Source: Trebonia sp963774945 | Lineage (GTDB): Bacteria > Actinomycetota > Actinomycetes > Streptosporangiales > Streptosporangiaceae | DNA: 64,000 nt | Direction: 5' to 3' | Assembly (NCBI GenBank): GCA_963774945.1 | Contig: CAVZHA010000012.1 | Location: 124,001-188,000, forward strand | Program-made: the position numbers and the translations under genes | In this document: positions 43,654 through 51,859 of the stretch, one piece after another | Position numbering within the stretch: position 1 is the stretch's first letter | Layout: every line of letters begins with the position of its first letter | Notes under the pieces: model-generated | What the model saw: only the letters and a program-made list of their open reading frames with translations | Databases searched by the model: none | Told to the model about the DNA's origin: nothing

Positions 43654-44943
43654 ATGCTGCGCATAGATCGAAAAGATCTGCGGGCGCCAGCTCGCGTGTT
43701 GGATCTTGAGCTGACAGCGGCCGATGCTGCCGACGAGGAGTTCGCGGTCGTCAAGCAGTACGACACCGTCTGGTGTCTGTCCAGGATCGACGGCGTCGCC
43801 CAGCAGATCTCGTTCTGGGACGTCACCGGTGACGAGACCATTTCCATCCCGGCCCTGCGCGACCAGTTGCGCACGACCGGGGACGAGCGCATAGTCCTCA
43901 AGCCGTCTCCACCGGGGACGACCAACCCGGACATGACGGTGGTGATTTGCACCCGCGACCGGCCTGCCGGACTGCACGCAACGCTTCTTGGCCTGCAGCG
44001 TCAGACCGATTCCACGTTCCAGGTCGTTGTCGTGGACAACGCGCCGAGCTCATCGGAATCGGCCGACCTGGTCAAGCGGCTCGGACTGGCTCGCTGTGAG
44101 TACGTGGTTGAGCCGCGGGCCGGTCTTTCCCGCGCTCGGAACCGCGGGCTCAAGGTCGTCCGTACCGAGCTGGTCGCCTGGCTGGATGACGACGAGATTC
44201 CCGATGCTGACTGGGTGCGAAGGCTCAAGCAGGGCTTCGCACACGAGGCAAACCCGGCGGCCGTGTGCGGCGGGATGTTCCCGGCCGAGCTTGAGTTCGA
44301 GGCCCAGGTGCGGTTCGAACAGTACGGCGGCTTCAACAAGGGGCGCGGGATGGCGCCGGAAGTGCTACGGGCGGGCACTCCGTCGGTGGTGAGCCCGTTG
44401 TACCCGTTGCCCGCCTTCGGCGCAGGGGGGAACATGGCTTTCAGGACCGAGGCACTGCGTGCGGTGGGCGGCTTCGATCCCTATCTCGGGGCGGGTACCC
44501 GGACCCACGGCGGCGAGGAGATCAGGGCGCTGTCCTTGCTGCTCTCGGCCGGCCACGCTGTTCTCCATTGGCCTACCGCAATAACCTGGCACACGCACCG
44601 GCGCGAGATGCCCGCACTTCGGAAGCAGTTCTACGGATACAGTGCGGGAACTACGGCGTTCTACACGAGCATGATCAGATCGCGGCCGATGGCAGTTTTC
44701 GAAGTCCTTCGACTGACCCCGCACGCGCTCCGGGATCTCCGGCATGGCAGCGAGAATCTGCGGTCCGGTCACCTGCCGGAAGATTTCCCCGCTGACCTTC
44801 AGAAGGCCTCTCGCCGCGGCCTTCTCGAGGGCGCCTTTATGTACATCTACGAGGTTATGAAGGATCGACGTCAGCCAGCGTCCGCTGTCACAGAAGGCAC
44901 CTCGGCCAGGGAGGACGTTCCGAGTGATGTTGCCCACACGTGA
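43654..44943 (+). CDS. GT2-family glycosyltransferase with N-terminal accessory domain
   Basis: ATG 43654 is set by AAGGAGAAG. The 429-residue protein has an N-terminal ~90-residue domain (VLDLELTAADAADEEFAVVK), a GT-A domain (DMTVVICTRDRPAGLHATLL; VVVVDNAPSSSES; AWLDDDEIPDADWVRRL), then GAGGNMAFRTEALRAVGGFD and THGGEEIRALSLLLSAG, and a C-terminal region with FYGYSAGTTAFYTS. It probably adds a sugar to a lipid-linked glycan. Its end overlaps the aldo/keto reductase start by about 20 bases, and the GMC gene follows, forming a three-gene operon between two outward-facing promoters. Confidence 0.88.
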   Translation: MLRIDRKDLRAPARVLDLELTAADAADEEFAVVKQYDTVWCLSRIDGVAQQISFWDVTGDETISIPALRDQLRTTGDERIVLKPSPPGTTNPDMTVVICTRDRPAGLHATLLGLQRQTDSTFQVVVVDNAPSSSESADLVKRLGLARCEYVVEPRAGLSRARNRGLKVVRTELVAWLDDDEIPDADWVRRLKQGFAHEANPAAVCGGMFPAELEFEAQVRFEQYGGFNKGRGMAPEVLRAGTPSVVSPLYPLPAFGAGGNMAFRTEALRAVGGFDPYLGAGTRTHGGEEIRALSLLLSAGHAVLHWPTAITWHTHRREMPALRKQFYGYSAGTTAFYTSMIRSRPMAVFEVLRLTPHALRDLRHGSENLRSGHLPEDFPADLQKASRRGLLEGAFMYIYEVMKDRRQPASAVTEGTSAREDVPSDVAHT

Positions 44944-45949
44944 GCTAGCCGGAACAGCCGTCAAGACCTCCGCAATCGGCTTTGGCTGCGCAGGCCTCTT
45001 CCGGATTCCTGAGCGCAATCTCCGAAGGTTGGCCTTGGATGCTGCCTATGACGCCGGCCTACGCCATTTCGACGTGGCCCCGATGTACGGACTTGGTCTG
45101 GCCGAGGCCGAGCTGGCACCATTCTTGAGTCGGCGGCGGGCCGATGTGACCGTCACTACCAAGTTCGGGATTGAGCCAACGGCCGCAGGCAAGGCAATTG
45201 CTCGAGTCCAGCGGCCGGTACGTGCGTTCCTCGCTAAGCGTCCCGCAATTGGCGAGGAAATGAAGGCCGTAGCTAAAGGACCTCGCTCGGGGACAGTCGG
45301 GCGCCTTATCTACGCCTCTTCTGGCTATCATCGCCAGTCTGCGCAGCGGAGCCTAGAGCGGAGTCTACGTGCACTTAAAACGGACTATATTGACATTTTC
45401 CTGCTGCACGATCCAGCTGGCGGCCTCATTAAGGAGGCACCTAACCTCGTCGAATACCTGGAGGACCAACGCCGTCTCGGGCGGATCCGGTGCTGGGGCG
45501 TCACCGGCCCGCCCGCCGAGATTCCTGACGTCATAAATATCCTGGGTAAAGCCGCCGTGGCCCAGTTTAGAGACGACATCTTCGCCCCATCAATAACCGA
45601 CGGACAGCTATCCGATAGAGCAGTGATCACCTACGGTGCGCTGGCGCAGGCGCTCCCGCTCATACGGCGGTTCCTGAACGACTCCCCGGAAGCTTCGAGG
45701 GTTTGGAGTGAGCGGCTCGGAATTGATCTCGCGGATGCAGCGAGTCTGGCCAAAATGTTGTTGTCTGCCGCCCTTCGACGAAACCTCGCCGGTCCAGTGC
45801 TGTTTAGCAGCACTCGCCCTGAGCGAGCGCAGGTGGCCGCGGAGGCGGCGATCCTGAGCGCCCAGATATCAGATACTGAACTGGCGACGATCAGCGAGTT
45901 CGCCGTGGCGGTGCGCCGGGCCTGCACGGAGATGATTGGAACGGCATGA
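44924..45949 (+). CDS. Aldo/keto reductase
   Basis: The 341-residue protein shows the AKR tetrad: Asp50 and Tyr55 in RHFDVAPMYGLG, Lys80 in VTTKFG, and His in IFLLHDP. It starts IGFGCAGLFRIPERNLRRLA, typical of the family, and should fold as an NAD(P)H-dependent (beta/alpha)8 barrel reducing a carbonyl. It is coupled to a GT2 gene before it and a GMC oxidoreductase after it (ATGA overlap). In this setting it probably works on a sugar or lipid intermediate of the polysaccharide. The segment at ~85-130 is longer than in simple AKRs. Confidence 0.85.
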   Translation: MMLPTRELAGTAVKTSAIGFGCAGLFRIPERNLRRLALDAAYDAGLRHFDVAPMYGLGLAEAELAPFLSRRRADVTVTTKFGIEPTAAGKAIARVQRPVRAFLAKRPAIGEEMKAVAKGPRSGTVGRLIYASSGYHRQSAQRSLERSLRALKTDYIDIFLLHDPAGGLIKEAPNLVEYLEDQRRLGRIRCWGVTGPPAEIPDVINILGKAAVAQFRDDIFAPSITDGQLSDRAVITYGALAQALPLIRRFLNDSPEASRVWSERLGIDLADAASLAKMLLSAALRRNLAGPVLFSSTRPERAQVAAEAAILSAQISDTELATISEFAVAVRRACTEMIGTA

Positions 45950-47643
45950 TAGAGGATCTCGGTGCGCTAAGGGACGACGTTGGCATAGCGGCAGATCTTG
46001 CCGTCGTCGGGGCCGGTCCGGCCGGAATTGTCGTTGCGCTTGAGGCGGCGAAGCAGGGGATCTCTGTGGTGCTAATCGAGAGTGGGGGGCGAGCTTTCGA
46101 CCGTAGCGTGCAGGAACTTGCCGAGGCTGCCCAGTGGGATCGCCGTCGGCACGCCCCACTCTCGCTGTCTACCCGTCGGCAGGTGGGCGGGACGTCGAAC
46201 ATCTGGGGCGGAAAATGCGTTCCCTTCGACCCGGTCGACTTCATAGCACGCCCGTACCTGGGCACTCCGGCGTGGCCGGTCGGGTACAAGGAAATCCAGA
46301 GCTACTTCCAGCGTGCGTGCGACTGGATGGTTTGCGGACGCGCCGTTTTCGACGCAGCCCAGGTACCCAACGTTCCGGACGCGATCGTGCCGGGCTTCGT
46401 CGATGACGGCGTCCTCGGGTCAAGCCTGGAACGGTGGTCGCTCCCGACGAACTACGGCGCCGTCTATCGCGAGCGCCTGGAGCGGTCGCCTAAGGTTCGG
46501 CTGCTGACCGGTGTCACCTGCACCGAGATCGTCTGCCCAAGCGAGAGCGCTGGTGCAAGGCACCTGGAGTGCCGGACGAACGTCGGTGGTCGCGTTCAAG
46601 TCACCGCGAAGGCGTTCGTTGTCGCGTGCGGGGGGCTGGAGAGCACGCGCCTGCTCATGTCCTCAACCGGGCCCGCAGGAGAGCAGTTGGGCAACCTCGG
46701 CGGCCACCTGGGCCGCTGGTACTTGGCTCATATAGAAGGCTCGATCGCCAACGTCCGCTTCAGCACCCCTCCGCGCCAGACGGTGTACGACTACGAACGC
46801 GACATTGACGGCGTGTATATCCGGCGGCGGTTCAGCTTCTCCCAGGGATACCAGCGCGAGCATGGATTGCCCAACGTCGTTAGCTGGCTGGGGAACTGGG
46901 AACTACCGGACGCGCGTCACGGGTACGGCCAGCTCTCATTTATCTACCTCGCGCTGACCTCCCCGCTTGGCCGTAGCCTGGCGCCCGAGGTACAGCGGCT
47001 CTCGATGACCGGGGGAGAGATCCCAGGGACGCCGTACGGCCTGGCGACCATCACATCACGCGGCTCGCATCTGCAGAACATCCTTCGGCACCCGCTCGCA
47101 ACAGGGATGTTCGCCGCTCGGTTCGGCGGGGGGCGCTTCCTCGCCCGCACTCGTCGCGTCCCCGGGTTTTTCATGTACAGCAAGGACAACCTGTACCCGT
47201 TCCAGTACCACGGCGAGCAACTGCCCAACCCGGAAAGCAAGGTCACCTTGACGAGCGAGACCGATCGGCTTGGCCGCCGGAGGCTCGCCGTTGACCTGCG
47301 GTTTATCAAAGAGGATGTCGATGGCATCATCCGGGCGCACAAGCACTGGGACCGGTACTTCCGCACGCGCGGGGTGGGTCAGCTTGAGTACCAGCACGAC
47401 GATCTTGAACAGGCCGTGGACCAGCGGATGGGCGGCGGATTTCACCAGGCCGGAACTACCAGGATGTCCGCATCGCCTGCAGACGGGGTCGTGGACCAGA
47501 ACCTAGCCGTGCACGGCGTGCCGAACGTCTACGTGGCGAGCAGCTCCACATTCGTCACCGCCGGGCAGGCGAACTCGACCTTCATGATCGTGGCCTTCGC
47601 GGTTCGGCTTGCTGACCACTTGGCCCGGCAGTTGCGCCCGTGA
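45946..47643 (+). CDS. GMC-family FAD oxidoreductase
   Basis: The 565-residue protein has the dinucleotide-binding motif DLAVVGAGPAGIVVALEAAK, then VLIESGGRAFD, RRQVGGTSNIWGG (flavin contact region) and the GMC C-terminal part GGFHQAGTTRMSASPADGVV with the catalytic His, ending VTAGQANSTFMIVAFAVRLA. It oxidises an alcohol, usually of a sugar, to a carbonyl. The ATG overlaps the AKR stop, so a paired oxidation-reduction (an epimerisation or deoxygenation-like sequence) is plausible but unproven. It is cytoplasmic, without a Tat signal. Confidence 0.87.
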   Translation: MIEDLGALRDDVGIAADLAVVGAGPAGIVVALEAAKQGISVVLIESGGRAFDRSVQELAEAAQWDRRRHAPLSLSTRRQVGGTSNIWGGKCVPFDPVDFIARPYLGTPAWPVGYKEIQSYFQRACDWMVCGRAVFDAAQVPNVPDAIVPGFVDDGVLGSSLERWSLPTNYGAVYRERLERSPKVRLLTGVTCTEIVCPSESAGARHLECRTNVGGRVQVTAKAFVVACGGLESTRLLMSSTGPAGEQLGNLGGHLGRWYLAHIEGSIANVRFSTPPRQTVYDYERDIDGVYIRRRFSFSQGYQREHGLPNVVSWLGNWELPDARHGYGQLSFIYLALTSPLGRSLAPEVQRLSMTGGEIPGTPYGLATITSRGSHLQNILRHPLATGMFAARFGGGRFLARTRRVPGFFMYSKDNLYPFQYHGEQLPNPESKVTLTSETDRLGRRRLAVDLRFIKEDVDGIIRAHKHWDRYFRTRGVGQLEYQHDDLEQAVDQRMGGGFHQAGTTRMSASPADGVVDQNLAVHGVPNVYVASSSTFVTAGQANSTFMIVAFAVRLADHLARQLRP

Positions 47644-47692
47644 TCTAGGCCGCACGAGACCTAACTCTCGGAGCGCGCCGGTTGGTGCGAGT

Positions 47693-47749
47693 GTGCATGA
47701 TTGCAAGACGCTGAGGGTAGTTGTTCGATTACCTAAAGTAACTAGGTGT
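47693..47749 (+). promoter_or_regulatory. Three-block upstream element, copy 3 (before flippase gene)
   Basis: GTGCATGATT, 11 bases, AGGGTAGTTG, 14 bases, GTAA, directly followed by the right arm of the 93-bp repeat. It lies about 135 bases before the flippase start. Confidence 0.65.
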
Positions 47750-47842
47750 TGCGGGCGACGTTGGCGCACGCGGCGCCGCCCGAACCGGGGGGACTCGCGA
47801 AGACCATGCGGAACGGCGTCCCTTGCTGAACATGACCGCTCC
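47750..47842 (+). repeat. 93-bp inverted repeat, right arm
   Basis: This arm matches 43133-43225 (reverse strand) at 90 of 93 positions. It carries the GT2 leader and start codon (ATG 47832), after which only 15 codons remain (MTAPVTRLGSPPWRR). That reads like the start of the GT2 protein joined to its end (PLWRR). The TGA overlaps the flippase ATG at 47876. Confidence 0.9.
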
Positions 47843-47875
47843 GGTGACGCGGCTTGGGTCGCCGCCGTGGCGGCG

Positions 47876-49138
47876 ATGACGGCAGCGCGCGCGATCAGGC
47901 TGCCGCGGTTGCCGAAGTCGCTGACGATGAACGCGCTGGCGCTGATGACCGCGACCATCGGGGCCAACGCGCTTGGCCTGCTGTTCTGGGCGGTCGCGGC
48001 GCATCTGCGGCCGCCAGCGATCGTGGGGCAGGCGTCGGCCGCGATCGCGGCGCTGACGCTGCTGTCCACGATCGCCCAGCTCAACCTCACCAACGTCATC
48101 ATCCGGCTGCTGCCTGCGGCCGGCCGATTGGGCACTTACCTGGTGCGGCGCGCCTATCTGGTCGTCGTGTTCCTCTCCGTGGTGGCCGGCCTGGTGTACT
48201 GCTTCAGCGGTCTTGGCCGCCACGTCGTGACCGGCGGCTGGGTGCAGTACGTGGGGTTCGCGGTCGCGGTTCCGGTGCTCTCCGTTTTCATGCTCGAGGA
48301 CTCCGTGCTCACCGCGCTGCGGATGCCGCCGTGGGTGGCGGCTGAGAACATCGCCACCGCGATCGCCCGGATCGCGCTGCTGCCGGTACTGTTCCTGACC
48401 GCGATGGGCGCGGTCTGGTCCTGGGTCCTGCCCGCGCTGGCCGCCGCCCTGCTGGTGAACTCGCTGCTCTTCGGCCGGGCGCTGCCGGCCCACGGCCGCG
48501 TTCCCGGTACGCTTCCTGGCCGACGCCGGCTGCTCTCCTTCGTCGCCGCCGAGTACACGGGAAACATCTGCGCACTCGCGTCGGCACAGGTCATGCCCCT
48601 GATCGTGGTGTGGCGGCTGGGACCCGCGGCGGCCGCCTTCCTGACCCTGCCGTGGCTGATCGCCTCCGGCATCAGCCTGGTGCTGTGGAACGTCTCGGCC
48701 TCGTTCGTGGTGGAGACCGCCGGATCGCACGGGCACCCGGGCACCCTGCTCCGGCGCAGCCTGCTGTTGTGGTCGGGGATTGTGGCGGCGGCGATGATCG
48801 TCTGCGTGGTGGGCGCCCGTCCGCTCATGGAGCTGGTCGGCGCCCAGTACGTCGCGGACGGCGTGCCGCTGCTGCGGCTGATCGGGCTGAGCGCTCCGTT
48901 CACCGCCCTGGTGATCATCTACGGGACGCTGGTCTGGCTGGACCAGCGGGTCTGGCTGCTGGCCGGTTTCCAGGCCATCGCCGGGATCCTGCTGCTCGGC
49001 GCGACCCTGGCGCTGCTGCCGAGGCTGGGGCTGACCGCCGTCGGCTGGTCCTATCTCGGCACCCAGGCGGTGCTTGCGGCAGCGGTAGCACCATTCACCG
49101 TCCGGCACATTCGACGAGCCGAGTTCGGGAGGGCATGA
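47876..49138 (+). CDS. Wzx-type oligosaccharide flippase
   Basis: The ATG at 47876 gives 420 residues with about 12 membrane segments, beginning ATIGANALGLLFWAVAAHLR and including TLLSTIAQLNLTNVIIRLLP and SFVAAEYTGNICALASAQVM. This is the MATE/MVF/PST transporter fold used to flip undecaprenyl-linked sugars. It is preceded by a 15-codon remnant of a GT2 gene whose stop overlaps its start. The acyltransferase follows after 1 base, then two membrane-protein genes, suggesting an export/polymerisation operon. Confidence 0.87.
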   Translation: MTAARAIRLPRLPKSLTMNALALMTATIGANALGLLFWAVAAHLRPPAIVGQASAAIAALTLLSTIAQLNLTNVIIRLLPAAGRLGTYLVRRAYLVVVFLSVVAGLVYCFSGLGRHVVTGGWVQYVGFAVAVPVLSVFMLEDSVLTALRMPPWVAAENIATAIARIALLPVLFLTAMGAVWSWVLPALAAALLVNSLLFGRALPAHGRVPGTLPGRRRLLSFVAAEYTGNICALASAQVMPLIVVWRLGPAAAAFLTLPWLIASGISLVLWNVSASFVVETAGSHGHPGTLLRRSLLLWSGIVAAAMIVCVVGARPLMELVGAQYVADGVPLLRLIGLSAPFTALVIIYGTLVWLDQRVWLLAGFQAIAGILLLGATLALLPRLGLTAVGWSYLGTQAVLAAAVAPFTVRHIRRAEFGRA

Positions 49139-49139
49139 A

Positions 49140-49745
49140 ATGAGTTCGTCAGTGGCAAATGAAACGAGTCCGCCAGTGGCAAAGAGCCGGCGGGGAGCAA
49201 CGCCGCTTCCCGCCAGGGAGACAGAGCACCCGGTGCGGATGGCCTTCGCCTTCCTGCCGCACGACGCGCGCGTGTCGCTGCGGTGGCTGCTGCGCGGCCA
49301 CGCCGCCACCTCGACGTTGCTGCCCACCGCGGTCAGGCGCGCACTGCTGCGACTCGGCGGCGTCCAGCTCGGCGCGGTGATCTGGGGGCTTGAGCGCTGC
49401 TACTTCGAGTCCGAGAATGTCAGCATCGGACCAGGCTGTGCGGTGAACGCGGAGTGCTGGTTCGAGGGACACGGCCGCATCGTCATCGGCCGCGACTGCC
49501 TGTTCGGATCGCAGGTGATGATCCTGACCTCGGATCATGCGATCGACCCCGACGGCCAGGTGGCGCGGACGCCCACCTACGGCGAGGTGCACATCAAGGA
49601 CCGGTGCTGGATCGGCACCCGGGTGATGATCATGCCCGGAGTGACGATCGGGGAAGGCACCGTCATCGGGGCGGGCGCGCTGGTGACCAAGGACTGCGAC
49701 CCGGGTGCGGTGTACGTCGGGGTACCCGCGAAACGAGTCCGATGA
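49140..49745 (+). CDS. Left-handed beta-helix (hexapeptide) acyltransferase
   Basis: The 201-residue protein carries hexapeptide repeats (VSIGPGCAVNAECW; IVIGRDCLFGSQVMILTSDH; VHIKDRCWIGTRVMIMPGVT; IGEGTVIGAGALVTKDCDPG), with the active-site His in the TSDHAID loop. It belongs to the WcaF/CapG/maltose-acetyltransferase group and most likely O-acetylates a sugar of the polysaccharide. It follows the flippase by one base, and its stop overlaps the next start (ATGA). Confidence 0.87.
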   Translation: MSSSVANETSPPVAKSRRGATPLPARETEHPVRMAFAFLPHDARVSLRWLLRGHAATSTLLPTAVRRALLRLGGVQLGAVIWGLERCYFESENVSIGPGCAVNAECWFEGHGRIVIGRDCLFGSQVMILTSDHAIDPDGQVARTPTYGEVHIKDRCWIGTRVMIMPGVTIGEGTVIGAGALVTKDCDPGAVYVGVPAKRVR

Positions 49746-50122
49746 GCATGCGTTCGCTGGCCCTGCGGCAGCCGCGGACGCGCACCGGGCTGACCGCGTG
49801 GGCCGGGATCGCCGCGAGCGCCGCAGCTGTGGTCCTGCTCGCCGTGCCCGGTCGCGGGCCGAAGCTGGCCGGGGCCTTCCTGCTCGCCTGCGTGCCCGTC
49901 GGCGCGGCGGTGATGTGCTGGGTGGACAGCGGCGAGGGACTCGTCCAGGCCGGGCTCACGCTGGTACTCAGCCTGGCGGTGACCGCCATCCTCAGCGCGG
50001 CCATGATCTGGTTGACGGCCTGGCAGCCGCCCGCGCTGTACGCGTTCGCGGTCATCGGGGTGGTCTCCTGCGCCGCCCGGCTGGTGCGTGGGGGGCGTCC
50101 GTGCTGCGCGGAGCGCCAGTAA
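49742..50122 (+). CDS. Small polytopic membrane protein
   Basis: ATG 49742 overlaps the acyltransferase stop and gives 126 residues. Three to four membrane segments are visible (AAAVVLLAVPGRGPKLAGAF, LAVTAILSAAMIWLTAW, LYAFAVIGVVSCAARLV). No family is recognised, and the size resembles Wzz-less accessory subunits in actinobacterial polysaccharide loci. It overlaps the next gene by about 20 bases. Confidence 0.72.
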   Translation: MSMRSLALRQPRTRTGLTAWAGIAASAAAVVLLAVPGRGPKLAGAFLLACVPVGAAVMCWVDSGEGLVQAGLTLVLSLAVTAILSAAMIWLTAWQPPALYAFAVIGVVSCAARLVRGGRPCCAERQ

Positions 50123-51852
50123 GGCGAATCCTGGTCCTTCAGCCGGGGCTGCTGCTAGCCGGGATGGGCGCCTGGGCCTTCGGGGTGAGTCAGATCCAGC
50201 GGCAGGCGATCGGGCCGTACGGGGTGCTCGCGAGCGCCAACGCCTGGTTCTTCCTGGGCCTGGCGGCGCTGGTGGTCGGCTTGGTGGCGGAGCTCAGCCG
50301 CACCCGTCCGAGAACCTGGCTGCTCGGCGCGTTCCTGGTCGCGCTGATCGTCGCCATTCACACCACCGTGCCGCTGCTGTACGGCGGGACGCCGGAGTAC
50401 GCCTGGGTCTACAAGCACGTCGGCGTGGTGCAGGCGTTCGGCCAGTACCACCGGGTGACCGACACATCGAACATCTACCAGGAATGGCCGGCCCTGTTCA
50501 CCACGGCCGCCGCGATCAGTTCGCTTGGCAGCGCGGGGCCGCTGACGTTCGCCGCGTGGGGGCCGCTCGCGTTCGAACTGGCCGACGCGCTGCTGCTGCT
50601 CGGCATCTTCCGGCTGCTCACCGGGGACCGGCGGCTTCCCTACCTGGCGGTGCTGCTGTACGAGGGGCTGATCGCCTGGGTGGGCCAGGATTACCTGTCC
50701 CCGCAGGCGTTCGGCTACCTGCTCTGGCTGGGCATCATGGCGATCGTCATCCGCTGGTTGCTGGCCCCGTCCCCCGCGCACTCCCGCTTGCGGTTCGTCA
50801 ACACGACGCGGGGGTTCCTGCTGCGCGGCCGGTCGGCGCCGGCCGACGCCAGCACGGCAATGCGCTGGATCGCGGTCGCGCTGGTAGCCGTGATCTACTT
50901 CGCGATCGTCGCGGCCCATCAGCTGACCCCCTACATTTCGCTGCTCGGGATCGCCGCACTCGTGGTGCTTGGCCTGGTGTGGCGCGGCTGGCTCGCGTTC
51001 CTGCTGTTCGCGGTCATCGCGGTCGGCTTCCTGGTGCCGCACTACGGCCTGATCTCGCAGCAGTTCGGCGGGGTCTTCAGCGGCGGCAACGTGTTCGAGA
51101 ACGCCTCCGGCGTGCAGGGCATACTGCACAAGGCGGCACAGCAGCGGACCGGTGAGGTCGTCCATGTGCTCGCCGCCCTGATGTGGCTCGGCGCGGTCGC
51201 CGCCATCGCGCTGCGGTGGCGCTCGCTCGGCCGGGTGGCGCTCCCGGCCGCCCTCGCGTTCAGCCCCTTCGTGATCCTGGGCGTGCAGAGCTACGGCGGG
51301 GAGGCGATCTACCGCGTCTTCCTCTTCTCGGCGCCGTGGTGCGCGCTGCTCATCGCCGAGATGATCGCGGAACTCCGAGGCGCGCTGCGGTCGCTGGTCA
51401 GCGTCGTCGTCTGCGCGGCGGCGCTGCTGGCGGGGTTGCAGGGCCTGTACGGGCCGACCGCGGTGTACGCCTTCACCCCCCCGGAGCTGACCGCGAGCCT
51501 GTGGCTGTACGGACACGCACCGCCGGGCTCGCTGCTGATCCTCCCGGCGGACGACTTCCCCGGGCTCGAGGCCGCGAACTACGCCGCCTACGACCTCCAG
51601 ATAATGCCCGCCGACCCGCAGAGCGGGGCGTCCTGGCTCGACGAGGCCAACCTGGGCGAGGTGACGCAGTGGATCGGCTCGCTCGGCCACTCCAGCGCGT
51701 ACGTCGTGTTCAGCAAGAGCATGGAGAACTACGCCAGCTATTTCGGCTATCCAACCGGTTACGAGCAGCTCGCGAAGGCCGTCGCGGCGGACTCGGCCTG
51801 GCAGGTCGTGCACCGGGACGCCGATGTCGTGATCTACCGGGTGACCTTCTGA
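50101..51852 (+). CDS. Large membrane protein, probable polysaccharide polymerase or GT-C enzyme
   Basis: GTG 50101, behind a GGGGGG run, gives 583 residues with at least 11 membrane segments. An early external loop has GTPEYAWVYKHVGVVQAFGQ and NIYQEWPALFTTAA, resembling the first acidic/His loop of GT-C glycosyltransferases. A later loop has SYGGEAIYRVFLFSAPWCAL. A soluble C-terminal ~130 residues (LLILPADDFPGLEAANYAAY onward) follow. It is either a Wzy-like polymerase or an arabinosyl/mannosyl-type GT-C enzyme. The final position in a flippase-acyltransferase operon favours polymerisation. Confidence 0.75.
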   Translation: MLRGAPVRRILVLQPGLLLAGMGAWAFGVSQIQRQAIGPYGVLASANAWFFLGLAALVVGLVAELSRTRPRTWLLGAFLVALIVAIHTTVPLLYGGTPEYAWVYKHVGVVQAFGQYHRVTDTSNIYQEWPALFTTAAAISSLGSAGPLTFAAWGPLAFELADALLLLGIFRLLTGDRRLPYLAVLLYEGLIAWVGQDYLSPQAFGYLLWLGIMAIVIRWLLAPSPAHSRLRFVNTTRGFLLRGRSAPADASTAMRWIAVALVAVIYFAIVAAHQLTPYISLLGIAALVVLGLVWRGWLAFLLFAVIAVGFLVPHYGLISQQFGGVFSGGNVFENASGVQGILHKAAQQRTGEVVHVLAALMWLGAVAAIALRWRSLGRVALPAALAFSPFVILGVQSYGGEAIYRVFLFSAPWCALLIAEMIAELRGALRSLVSVVVCAAALLAGLQGLYGPTAVYAFTPPELTASLWLYGHAPPGSLLILPADDFPGLEAANYAAYDLQIMPADPQSGASWLDEANLGEVTQWIGSLGHSSAYVVFSKSMENYASYFGYPTGYEQLAKAVAADSAWQVVHRDADVVIYRVTF

Positions 51853-51859
51853 GCGATCG

